64,000 nt of DNA from Diprion similis (Eukaryota > Arthropoda > Insecta > Hymenoptera > Diprionidae): contig NC_060110.1 in the NCBI RefSeq assembly GCF_021155765.1, positions 23,520,001 through 23,584,000 of the forward strand. The letters run 5' to 3'. The notes below the pieces were generated by a model that was not told the DNA's origin, made no database searches, and saw only the letters and a program-made list of their open reading frames with translations. This document shows positions 51,256 through 62,900 of the stretch, piece after piece (position 1 is the stretch's first letter; the number at the start of each line of letters is the position of its first letter). Both the position numbers and the translations under genes were made by a program.

Positions 51256-54200
51256 ATGAACATCGACGATGTGAGTAAGACGATAAGGATATTGAGCAAC
51301 GTCAAGCGATCGAAAAATCCCTTGATTCACTATAGTTCGATTACTGTTAACAATGAAAAGTTGAAATCTATAGGTTTAATCACATCGGTGACGTTTGTTT
51401 CAATATGGCGGCTGAAGTGGGAACTAAAATCAATTTGAACATGAACATTGTTCCCCTCCGTTTTGTTTTTACTATGAGCAAAAATACCGGAACATATATT
51501 TCGTATGATGAATATATCTGACATTAGTTTGTTGGGCATTTTGTGCTTCGGTTTTTTATTCTAATTTTTTATATTTATAGACATGGTCTAGATGCGCAAA
51601 GGAGTTTCCAGCCTCAAGGACAGCGGAAAATAATGTTTCGTTGTCAAAAAAATTGGACCACTCAGTCTCGACGCCGGTCAGAATAAAAAGACAACTGAAG
51701 TTTGACCATGTGATGTCATCCTGCAAAGGTGTCGTAGCCATGGATGTTGCCTTGGCAAATATTGAGCAGATAGAGAAGACAGAATTAGTCTCCAAATGGA
51801 TAGCAAGGGGGAACTATACACCGTCGATATCAGAAAGTGATCCTAGCTGTACACCGTCACCTCCTGTATTAGTCGACGAAACACAATACAAAAATGACAT
51901 AGCATTGTCACCGCCCAGTGAGCCTCCAGATCTCGAAAGATCCCCTGTATTCAAATGTCACAAAAAGATTATCAGGCATACTTCGGTCACTAGCAATAGA
52001 TCCGAAACAGTCAATCATGATTCTATGCCAGATTTGACAAAATCTCCAATTTTTGTGTCCAAGTTTGCCAGAGATAGCAAAGCTAGCAGCAGATCCGAAA
52101 CAGTCAATGATTCTATCCCGGATTTACCAAAGTCTCCCATTATCAGTAAATCTAAGTATACCAAAGCGAGCAGAAGACACAGATTTGGTAAACTGAAGAA
52201 ACGGAAGATCGAAGAAATCGGCCACTCGTCTCCAAAGTCTTCTTCTGCTCTTAAAAAGTCTCCTGTATTAGGAAGAAACTCGTCTTTGAAACGAAAAAAG
52301 CTTGGAGTTATATTTGAAACGCTTCAGAAGGCAAATGATGATTCATCTGGAAATTTATACTTTGAAAGGACTTTACCTGAGAAAAAAAAAGTGCGTGCAG
52401 TTGCCACAGATTTGACACTGGTTTCCACAACTCAAGCGATAGAAGCCTCTTCCGCACCAAGTAGTTTAGAATTGATTCGTGACTTCTGCACTAAGCGGGA
52501 AAGAACTAGAAAAAATTTAGAACATTCAATTGTGAACCATGCAAAACAAGGTTTTTTTCCTCCTTGTGTAGACTGCAATTTAGAATCAAGACACGATAGT
52601 ATCATTGAAGTTACTTCCGTACCTTCGACATCAACAAAACGGAATAAACACCTTTTATCTTCTGTTCAATCACACCAGAAGGACTTCCACCAGCATGAGA
52701 AACCAAAAGAGTTAGCTGTCTCTTCTTCTGAATTAGATAATGTACTAACTACAAACTACAATAGCACATTGAGTCAGGATATCTTCAGGGAGGAGAAATT
52801 TGCTGAAAGCCCCATAGCTGTCTTCCAGAAAGAACGGAATTTGCTGTCACCTTCTAATGACAAAAATGTGAAATCAGTACCTCAACAGATAGAGTTTATC
52901 TGCTTACCATTTATAGACCAAATAAATGATGAGGACCTTTCCTTAGGATCAGCAATTGAAGGAGCCACAACTCATCTTGGCTTTGAGAATCTTTTGAATT
53001 CAAGAGTAGTTTCTACCTCTGTAGTTAATCGAGCGCTGGTCAAGTGCGTTAGTACAATATCAAGTCAGGATCTTTTTGGTGACGAGCTGAGTACGAAAAG
53101 TCCGAAGCCAATATCAACAGTTTCTGTTCACACCCAGCACCAGGGGATATCAACAGTTGAGGAGGAGGAGAGAAATTTATATTCTTGTCAATATGACCAC
53201 CAAATTGATCCACTCAAAATGCAGTCTGCTGATGAAGAGGAAATTTTTAGTGAACCAGATACATCTAATTATATCTTACCTCATCCACAGGAAGGAAGCG
53301 AAGAACTTTCCCCACCTGCATTTACTGCACCTGTAATAAAAACAGAGGAAGAACTTACCCAGTTGAATACAGTTGAAGAACAATTATCTGGCAGCATTAT
53401 TCAAGATACGGAACCATCCCCTCCGCGCCAAATGCTCGAAAAAATGATCATGCAACACCCAGACAATGACCAATCCATACATGTCAATAGATTCCTGATT
53501 CTTGATTCAGAACTCAGTCCAAAGAAGGAAAAGTTTGTCACAGATACAGAATGTATCGACTATGACACCAGTAGTGAGAATGGTGAAGCTGGTCCTCATG
53601 TTGAACAGGTAAGAATAAGTTCAGCACAAGAATCTGAGAGTGACAAAACTGTCAGCGATATCATTGAAGAACCCATATCTCAGGATTATCCGCAACAAGC
53701 AAAATTTGGTACGCCGGCATCGGCATTGTTAGTAAAAACTGTATCTACCTCTCCAAAAATTTCTGAATTATCATCACCAAAAGAACCTTTGTCTATCATC
53801 GATATAAGCACTGAGATTACACCCCCACAATCTCAAGGGTCTTCTGCCCCAGCTCCTGAGCTACTGGATTCTGCAAAGAAGAAGAAGTCCCGACCAAAGA
53901 AGTAGGTCAATGTTTAAGTTTCTCAAATTCGAAACACCTAATAGTATTATCAATCCGAATTCTCAGTCGTGTTTATTTAAAAATCTTTCTAAATTTAATT
54001 TGCATAAATTATATCTACTCTTTCTTCCAGGGGAAGCTTGAGCGCAAGACTGCAGAAGTTAATCAGTGGGCAGGTGTCCTGTGTTCGACTATGGCGGCAC
54101 CAAATGTCTCAAGATTCAACTTTTCAGAAGTCATCAGCACCTTGTACAACACTGAGGGTTATTGAAACATGGGTGGAGTGTGGGAAAAATTTTTATAATA

Positions 54201-54631
54201 GTACAGTACTTGACGATTCTTACAACTTGTTGAATGGCTGCTTCGACAAACCCATTGAGAGTGCTGAAAACAAGGACTATAGAAAAAGAAATTTGGTTAT
54301 CATGACAAATCCAGATTTTGTGGGATCAGTTAAACTACTGCCAGGATCTGTTTTCAAGGTTCACTTACCTTGGGAGATTTTTAACCGGAACTCAGGGCAA
54401 GGGAATATAATATTACACGCTTTGTATTTTAGGATCGTAACTAATCCTGTTAAAGTCAAGTCTGAACTGGACTCTCATACTACAGAGTTATGCTGCGACA
54501 AACTTACGCGCAGTAAATTAATTCACGAATACGATTGTTCATGTTTGCAAAGTGGGAAGATCGACGATTCTTGTTTAGTGAAATTCACGAGCCAGAGAGT
54601 AGACGTGATGGGTGAAATTTTCAAAGGATAG
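51256..54631 (+). CDS. SPIDR: SPIDR-like DNA-repair scaffold protein
   Basis: Predicted 978-residue nuclear protein from exons 51256-51270, 51581-53901 and 54031-54631 (introns phase 0 and phase 2). Residues 1-15, MNIDDTWSRCAKEFP, resemble the short W..C..FP start of vertebrate SPIDR. About 760 residues then look disordered, rich in Ser, Pro, Lys and Glu, with many SP sites and a 31-residue duplication. Residues 780-803 (GSLSARLQKL...RLWRHQ) and about 882-896 (LPGSVFKVHLPWEIF) match the order and spacing of the conserved SPIDR block. SPIDR bridges RAD51, BLM and FIGNL1 in homologous recombination. The C-terminal half of vertebrate SPIDR is absent: the frame stops about 80 residues after PWEIF. 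The family call rests on recalled motifs, not a search. Confidence 0.55.
51998..52183 (+). repeat. 93-bp (31-codon) tandem duplication inside the SPIDR-like coding exon
   Basis: The unit starting AGATCCGAAACAGTCAAT occurs at 51998 and again at 52091. Both copies encode RSETVN..DS(M/I)PDL.KSPI followed by a Lys/Ser-rich stretch. The copies differ at several codons and by a two-codon indel, so the duplication is in frame but not recent. Each copy contributes one KSPI motif, a likely proline-directed phosphorylation or docking site. Confidence 0.85.
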
Positions 54632-55099
54632 TTAAAAAAAAATATCTCTATTTTTCGTTATCATTTTTATATAGTTTATTGAGTTACGAAAATTTTCTTG
54701 AAGGTTTTATTTTTCCAAATATTCTAAGAATTAAATAATCATCTTGTAAATAGAGCTCAGTTAGAGCTGTCTAAATTTAGTAAGTTAAACTCGTTAACCT
54801 GAACAAAGTATTCACGGTATTCATACAAAAGTGCCTCGATCCTATCGGATCTATCACTTATACGTGATCGTATCTCAATGATATCAATTAACAGTTGTGT
54901 AAATATAAGTCAACAAGTGTTTTGGCCGAATGCTTATAATACGTGTAATCATATGAAATCAGCCAATTTGTTATAGCTTTCAGTTGAAACTGTATGTAAA
55001 TATTATAAAAATAAATTATATTTTGTTTATGCCTGTTTTTCATTTTACGTGTGTGTCTATTCGAGGAGTTTCGCGCCTGTATCTGGCAACCAGATATAC
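54632..55099 (+). other. 3' UTR of the SPIDR-like gene
   Basis: AT-rich trailer with an AATAAA signal at 55010-55015, about 380 bases past the stop. It runs into the promoter region of VPS28, which is on the same strand. No other gene is seen. Confidence 0.5.
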
Positions 55100-55325
55100 G
55101 CGAATTACGATATTGCGCCTGCACGGAGCAACCAAACATACATGCATGTACTGCGCTTGCGCAGATTTCAGCGATTGCAGATGAGTCAGGGCGTAAGTGG
55201 GGTTTGCACAGTGCGTTCGTAGTTGTGTCCTAGTGACGTTTGTTTTGTCACTTTGAACATTCCCCCTTTTTCATAATCTTTCCTTGGTTTATCGACTACT
55301 AACGTGCAATAATAATTGTTGCAAG
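55100..55325 (+). promoter_or_regulatory. VPS28 promoter and untranslated first exon
   Basis: CTGCGCTTGCGCAG at 55151-55164 is one mismatch from the NRF1/Ewg palindrome, a common housekeeping promoter site. The sequence after it has no useful frame and ends CAAG|GTAAGT, a strong splice donor at 55326. The matching acceptor, TCTTCAG, ends at 56004, six bases before the VPS28 ATG. So the leader is probably split by a 679-bp intron. The transcription start is not resolved. Confidence 0.5.
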
Positions 55326-55595
55326 GTAAGTACACGGCATGTTGAATATTATATTTTAAGAAGTGCTGTATAATATGAATAACTACAGTTAGCAACAGGG
55401 CTGCGTTATAATCTAGGTATATAACGTTGTACGACCAATGTCATTTCTATCGTTAAATTGATAAGCACTTATCTTGCTTATACACTTGCCCCAAAATTAC
55501 CGCAAAAAACCAGTTATTTTCTTAACTGATTAGACATTCTACCTTCTCCCAGTACGTTCGGGATGATTCACGAAAAATTATCGTACTGTGCACAA

Positions 55596-55630
55596 CCTAA
55601 CCTTAACCTTAGTCTGACATAACCTAACCT
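55596..55630. repeat. Short telomere-like CCTAA words
   Basis: CCTAACC at 55596-55602 and AACCTAACCT at 55621-55630 are short matches to the insect telomere repeat (TTAGG)n in reverse. They lie in the VPS28 leader intron. Two units are too few to call an interstitial telomere. Confidence 0.35.
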
Positions 55631-56010
55631 GAGTATACCAATAAATGAAGGCACAAAGAATTGTAGTTTCATTGAGGCGTTTTACTTTCATTCTTATAGA
55701 CGATACATCAATTTCTCGATTTTCCTTAATCGGTATGAGTCGTATATACCACAACTCGCTAAAGCAAAACAAAACTTGAGGTCTGTCTTGCTCTGTCTTA
55801 ATCAACATTCGTTGTGTTATTCAACTTAATTAGGGATGATGTCAATCTTAATCCCAGTTCACAGTCAACTGGATTTGTTACTTGTTCTTTAAATTTGAGC
55901 TCAAGTGCAACAAAGAATTTTCATACCCTTATTACTAAGCCTCTTTCCTAGAAGTAGCCGAGTAACTTAAGTTGTTTTTAATAGTTGGAATATTTTCTCT
56001 TCAGATAACC

Positions 56011-56739
56011 ATGTCTGCTGCTCAAGATCGTCCAGAGCTCTACGAGGAGGTGAAATTGTACAAAAATGCTAGGGAGCGTGAAAAGCATGACAATCAAGCG
56101 GATTTATTCGCGCTGGTGAATACTCTGCAACATTTGGAAAAGGCTTATATTAGAGACTGCGTTACACCCAAGGAATACACAGCTGCCTGTAGTAAACTGC
56201 TTGTTCAGTATAGAGCGGCTTTCAAACAGGTACATAATATGCTTGTCTTGACACTGGGAGGAATTTTTCCAGCACCTGTTTAAATTTAATGCAATTGTCT
56301 TACCTTGAAATTTTATTACCAGGTACAAAACGAATTCAAAACCATTGATGTGTTTGTGAAAGCTTATCGTCTTGACTGCCCAGCAGCATTGGAAAGGATC
56401 AAGGAAGACCGTCCGATAACGATAAAGGACGATAAAGGCAACACTTCGAAATGCATTGCGGATATTGTGTCGCTATTTATAACCCTGATGGACAAGCTCC
56501 GTCTTGAAATTAAAGCCATGGATGAGTTAACTCCAGATCTGAGGGACCTCATGGATACCATGAATAGGCTCAGTCTATTACCGAGTGACTTTGACGGAAA
56601 ACAGAAAGTTTCCGGATGGCTGCAGACTCTGAACAGCATGTCCGCCTCAGACGAGCTATCAGAGACCCAAGTTAGACAGCTCCTTTTTGATCTTGAAACG
56701 TCGTTCAATGCGTTTAATCAGATACTCCATAATTCCTAA
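56011..56739 (+). CDS. Vps28: VPS28, ESCRT-I subunit
   Basis: Subunit of ESCRT-I, which sorts ubiquitinated cargo into multivesicular endosomes and acts in cytokinesis. Exons 56011-56229 and 56323-56739, joined by a 93-bp phase-0 intron, give 211 residues, the usual family length. The N-terminal core-binding half has [38 protein letters not shown] and [15 protein letters not shown], the helical hairpin that packs with TSG101 and VPS37. The C-terminal half (from about residue 118) is the four-helix domain that binds the ESCRT-II subunit VPS36, including [11 protein letters not shown] and the final [10 protein letters not shown]. The start is set by [13 protein letters not shown], preceded by a splice acceptor and the context AACCATG. 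Both domains are complete. Confidence 0.97.
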
Positions 56740-56990
56740 TTCATTGATTGTGATTTGGGTTATATAATCATTCACAGTTTTGTGAAAGCACTTTGCTATT
56801 GTAAATAATGTAACGTTATGTTGTCAATTTACGCAGTCACTGTAATTGACAGGTATAAATAATCAATTCTATTTACGTATGCTGTCACAAAATGTGCATA
56901 CAATTTATGTTTCTTTGGATATCAAAGACTGAGGACAGTTATGAGGGCTTTGGTCCAATCGCATAATAAAATACATTCGTTTTTAACGTT
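56740..56990 (+). terminator. VPS28 3' UTR with polyA signal
   Basis: The first clear polyA signal is AATAAA at 56965-56970, about 226 bases past the stop. Other AATAAA words follow at about 57035 and 57347 and could serve as alternatives. Confidence 0.55.
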
Positions 56991-59900
56991 TTATCGCAAT
57001 CGCAATAATTATAGACACAGATTAGTTTGGAATTAATAAAAATCAATCAGTGAATCAAATTTGAAACCTGGTTGTAGTCTCAGAATAACAAATCCAATTT
57101 TGATTTTGTGAAATCAAGCTTTGCCAACTTCATTCTCCTTTGAGTAAAAAGTTTTTTTTTATCGCGTACGGATTTCACTTAATAGACACATGGTAACATG
57201 ATGGTGAAATGATCAACCATGCAGCCAGAGTGTTTTGTTCGAAAATCATATCCGTTGAGTTCGGCAATCGAATTTTTCTGAGAGCCTTATTTTTTCGTGA
57301 TTTTTTTATTGTCCTACGTCTCACTTGTAGTAGATTCGTCATAAAATAAAATCTTTATTTTCCATTTATGCTATTATTCCGCTTGTGACTAGAATTGTTT
57401 CAAATATCTCATTGGTGTCCAAGTCACAAATATAGTATTTCTACAGAGATTTTTTTTATTCCCTATTATAACGCTTTAATTATAGTTATAATTACTATTA
57501 TCATGTACAAAATTACAAATCGTACTTTATTTACGTGTATCTGAAGAATTGTAAAATGTTTCATTTGTTTTAATAAAGTAATAAGTTCATTTTTAATACT
57601 CCGCAATATGGGTATAATTATTCTTGTATACGATGCAAAATTCAACGGTCAACGAAAAGTTGAAGTTGTAAAACTCATTTTGAAACTAGGGGCGTATCTT
57701 TCCCACGTACTTATACAATTTTTGGTTTACATCATTTTTACCAAGTAATCAAAGGGAAGTCTGCTCAACGATTTCGTTATCGGTTCACAGGTAAAATGTT
57801 TCATTTCTGCGGCTAGCGACGGTTTCAAGCGAGTGTCGGTAAGGTAGCATGTTTTATCAGCAGATGGTAAGACATGATCTACAGTTTCTTACACTTACGG
57901 CTGTTCGTCAATAGGCTTGCTGCCCTTCCGGCAGAGAATTTACAATTGACGTTTTGAATGGGTCGAATATACCAATTATTCTTGTTTATTTATTGTCGAA
58001 GTACAAAACTGTGCAACTGTTAACAGGCACTGATTAACAAGCTGAGAATCGAACGTCTGTCCAAAATCTTGAAACTCATCGCCAATGGATGCAGAAATGA
58101 GACTTCGAGTTATCGTCACAAGTAGTTGACTAGATCTGATCAGTTATTATTATTTACATCAAAATATCGGTTAATTTACCGGGATTTTAAATTGAATCTG
58201 CGGTTAGACTGGAATATTTTTAAAGCAAAAACGTGGTCTGACTATCCCTCGCAAAATCAGCGTCGTTATTTCCTATGCAATTGGATTGCCCTTCGTTTCC
58301 TAGGGAAGAAATTTAGTTATCGTTTGAAGAATTGATCGAGGTAATAATTCAGACCGGCGTCTTGGCGCGGCTAGTTCCGCAAATTATCGGTTACATTCGA
58401 ACTGAACACCGACGAATACTTGCATGAATCAATATCTCTTTTCGAAAACAAAAATAACGATATTATATTGAGAAAGATTGAAATCACCAAATATGAATAT
58501 CCAATGTAAATGATTCTTCGCGAATCTGGATAATGCGAATTGCAAAACGAATCCGATTTGCTATTTCTGTACTAGCGATCTGCATTCATTCCAGCTGTAT
58601 CATGATCTATCTGAACCGATTACACAGAACCAAACATTACGGATTAAAAGAAAGATTCAAAAAAAGACACAGAATATATATTTACAATTTGAAGAGCAGA
58701 TGCGGATATAATTTAGTGAAATTTCGAGAAATAGCGCTGAAGAGAGGAAGAAAAAGACACGAATCGCTCTAGGACTTTCTGAAATCTATTTTGTAGCCCC
58801 ACAGCGCGGGCCTGGGGATATAAACGATATTAGTGATGATCAGGGCGGGTGTTAATAACGGTTAGGGGTTGGGGCTATAAATACAGGGTGTGTAAAGTAC
58901 GTTGCGTGGGAAGAAGGAGAGGTAAACTACGGAGGTCGAGTCGTATCGGGGAGAAAATGAACAATTAATATAAGTGACAGAACGCCGGCGCCCAGGTCAC
59001 ATCGATTAAGCCCTATGGGTACGTATGTACCTTTGTATACGTAGAGATATATAGATAGGTGTACGTGCACCCACACACCATCCTTCGCGCGATAAAACTT
59101 CGCCATATATTGCTATAAGCTCCTCCTACTCTAGGCGCATCGTTTATTCGCTTATTCGTTGAATTGTACATATGTAGACGTCCTCTATATACGTACCGTC
59201 TGCACCCCCAGGTATTACAATCGTAAATAATAAATAACGCTACGCCGCAACACGCAGACTGTGCAGAACGCCGCTGGATAAAATCTCCGTTTTCAACGGA
59301 AAAAAGAAAACCGAGTCTGATAGACCGAAGTGGTCGAAAATTGGGGAGGGAAAATTGTGCAACCCTATGGTGGTGATAAATCCATATGTAAATTTGACAC
59401 CCGGTACATTTTATAGTTAATTTATTATCACATATGTCAGTTATTGTATTATCTATTTTTATTTTTATATCGAATGATTGTATTATTATACCCTGTTATT
59501 TCTCATCTCATATATTGAAAAAGCGTGAGGGAATATTACGAAATAAACGATGATAATATTTTTTATATTGAATCATGGAGGCATTGGCATTCGGGTGATT
59601 GAATGAATGCTTTTCGTGGATTCGAATCGCTTTAACGTGCCGTTTCTGTTTTCTTTTATTCCTACGGAGCAACATTATTCTTCGTTTAACCGAAGCATTT
59701 TCCTCGGTCTTTTTTCACTTCTGCTCCCTTTGAATTTTCCGATGCCTTCGCATAAGCGTTTCTTGTTTTTCGCTTTATTTATTCATTATTTCACTTTGTC
59801 GATGCACGGGACAGGCAGCATAGTTTATTAGTACAAGAGATATTTACACTCCAAGACTACTAAGATCAGTTTTCAACGCAATTTTTACTCCACACTAAAA

Positions 59901-62900
59901 CTTCATGCTACAATTAAATAAAACTAAAAGCCTAATAACAACTCGTGTACTGTTTTCTGTATCTGGGTATTTTTCTAATTTACTAAAAACGAACAGATCA
60001 TCACTCTCAAATAATTATATTCAATGACAATGATCGAAACACTGCCCAGACAGCAAAGTAAATCAGAATGGTACATCCGAGAAGCCAATATAATAGTTGA
60101 ATGTCGGTTGAAATTACATCTCAATTACAGAAGGATGCACTTGACAAGCGATCAGATTCTATACGCAGTTGGACTACATTACTGGACGTATATCTATAAT
60201 ATAGCTAGCAGCTTCTGCGCCTATTCACGTAGATAACTGAAAATACGTGAGTCTGCAAATTGTATGATAGACATGGTGCAGACATTCGGTGTAGCGTAAA
60301 ATTGGCCGTATAATCGGATCGATTTATCGCGTCGGAAAATTTTCCCATCAGACAACTGTATAAACAACTAGAAATGAATTATTTCACGAATGGCAAAAAT
60401 GAGAAGCAAGACAAATAATTCAAATGGATTGACTCCTCGACTCTCAGATGGCGGAACAGGAAACCGTATTACCGATTTCCTCCTACGTATTGCGGAAAGC
60501 CGAGACAGCTAGCGGTGTATATATCTATGTATACATGTATATATATTCACCGAATTTACAGAGGACTTGTGTATATAAGCGCAAAAAGTGCGGAGGCGTG
60601 CCGGGATGTCATTAACGCCTTAACAAACGGGCGAGCCACCCTGAAGAATTTATCATCCAGTTAGACTCCATAAATTCTTTCCTTTCCTCAAATTCTCCCT
60701 CCTTACCGAAAACCCTAAGGGTGTCTACCGGTTGTAAAAACTCACGCACTTACCCCCTGTAAATAATAAATACGTCCCAAAAAGGTCTTGTTTCGAACTG
60801 TGATACACGCTGCCTGACACTTTAGCGTCATAACATATTGCATAATTATTTCTTCACAATGTGTCACTTAAAGATGAACCGGTTGAAACGAGTCACTTCT
60901 ATCTTGTAACAGAAAATGAATCCGAATAACACGAGCTACATAATTATTAATTTTAAGATATCAACAATATGAGATAAGATTTTGTAATTGAAACTTTCGA
61001 AGTGATTAAAGTCTGTTGTTTTTGAGCCGAATTAAATGTTTTGGGCTCATTCTGTTTGCTGATCAAAGCCACGCGTATATTGTCTAAAAAATATTCGTTA
61101 TTAACATCTCGCAATAAACTTTTTCGTATCTGAGCAGATTCTGTTTATGCTACTCGTTCTTGTTGATGCTCAGGTTTCGTTACGATTTCTTTTGGCAATT
61201 ACGATACGCGGACGATTTACTGTTACCGTTAAATCGCGCGGGTTTACGTCGAGCGAGAAGAATGGGTCAATCATCCCTTACGAGACTGGATGTTGGTTTA
61301 TCTAAAGGCCTTTTCAGGGGTCGCTGGGACCGAGCTTTTTCCTGCTTTTTCCTGTTTTTCTTTTTGCCCTCCCCTCCGGACTCGGAAGAGATTTCGTAAG
61401 ACCAGAGTTCAGATCCTTTTCCTCAAAAGGGGTTTACTGCACGTGGGTGTACCTCGAACAACAATTCAGGGAGAAAAGTACGGATGTATCCGTTTCCGGA
61501 ACGACCTGTAACAGAGGAAAAATCACCATCGTTCACCGTGCTGGATTACGGAATATATATGATAACCAGATATTTCAGGAATAAGTGTCTTTTTCTTTGT
61601 TCAATGAGTTACCAAACTAACAGAGAGAAAATTGATGGTATAATTAATAAAGTTTCGTTCTTCAGAACCGAAACTCAAATTACATATGATGCTATAGGGT
61701 GAACAGACATGCCTATAAAAAGCGGAAAGCTTATCGCAGTTGCTGGATATTCCGGTTGGGCGTATAAAGCATAACGGAGTAACGTTTTCGGGGGTGATTA
61801 TCGCGGCAATTTCAGGTGTATAGATTAAACCGATACAATAGGAAAATCAAACGAAACGAGCAGCGAACTGCTTATTACTGGATTATCGACCAGGCGGACA
61901 TTTCGTCCGTTTTAGGTATCGTTGTTGAGTGTCGTCGTTAGAAAAGCTGCAGGGTCAAGGGCCGAGCTGTAACAGGATTCGCCCCGAAAGCTCTACTCTC
62001 GACGCTGTAACGATGACTGATCGTTCGCTCGCCATCCCGGCCTAATATCGTTCCTCTCTCCGTGCGAATTTCGCCGCTGAATACCCAGCTAATCCTAATT
62101 ACGAATTACTAATTAGTAATTCGCTCAATCCGGGGCGGAGTAAGCCGGAGAATGGATCACCCCGTGCATTATATGACAGGTAGCTAATGTTACTACTCAC
62201 CTCGAAAACTCGTCGTGACAGCGTTTAATTTTTTTCTCCATTTCCTCGTCACCCAGTAATCAAATTCTCCATGCCAATTACTGAGACTTGTAATGAAGTT
62301 CTGACAATCATTGCTTTTTACAGACTATTTTAGTACTTTCAATAAATCAACGAACATTGTACACTGAGAACGAATAAAAATAAAATTTACTTATCACTGA
62401 CGAACAATTTATTGTGTTCGTCTGGAAAGTCGACTGATCAATAAACTGCATTATCAGGATGAGGAACGGAAGACGGACTTCGATGTCGTTACTAATGTTG
62501 CGAATGATTGGGGCTCCGGGACTTTTATTAGTCCTAAAACATACCGATAATTTACCTTGCATGCAGGAGATATAACGCACTCGGCGTAAATTCGTATCTC
62601 GAATGCTCTCTCCCCTCGAGTAGGCATATAGGTGCATACATGAATGGCTGCAGTGTGCGGTACAGGAATATATACGCACGCGTTTGTAAGGGTGTGTACA
62701 TGACAATGTCCATTATACGTATTGCCCCCCGGGCTTTCGTTGGCCTCGGTAAACGCACAGACATCATCAGACTGAGCATATCTTTATACGTGTTATGTGG
62801 TATAGATATGTGCTAAAGTGCACGCACGCTTGTGTGCCGTCGAATATATGGATTAACACATGCCAAGGGTGTACAGTCTTGATAAAAACACCGGAAGACA

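Noticed and set aside
58875-58885. TATA box and promoter near TATAAATA
   Set aside because: No initiator about 30 bases downstream and no exon follows.
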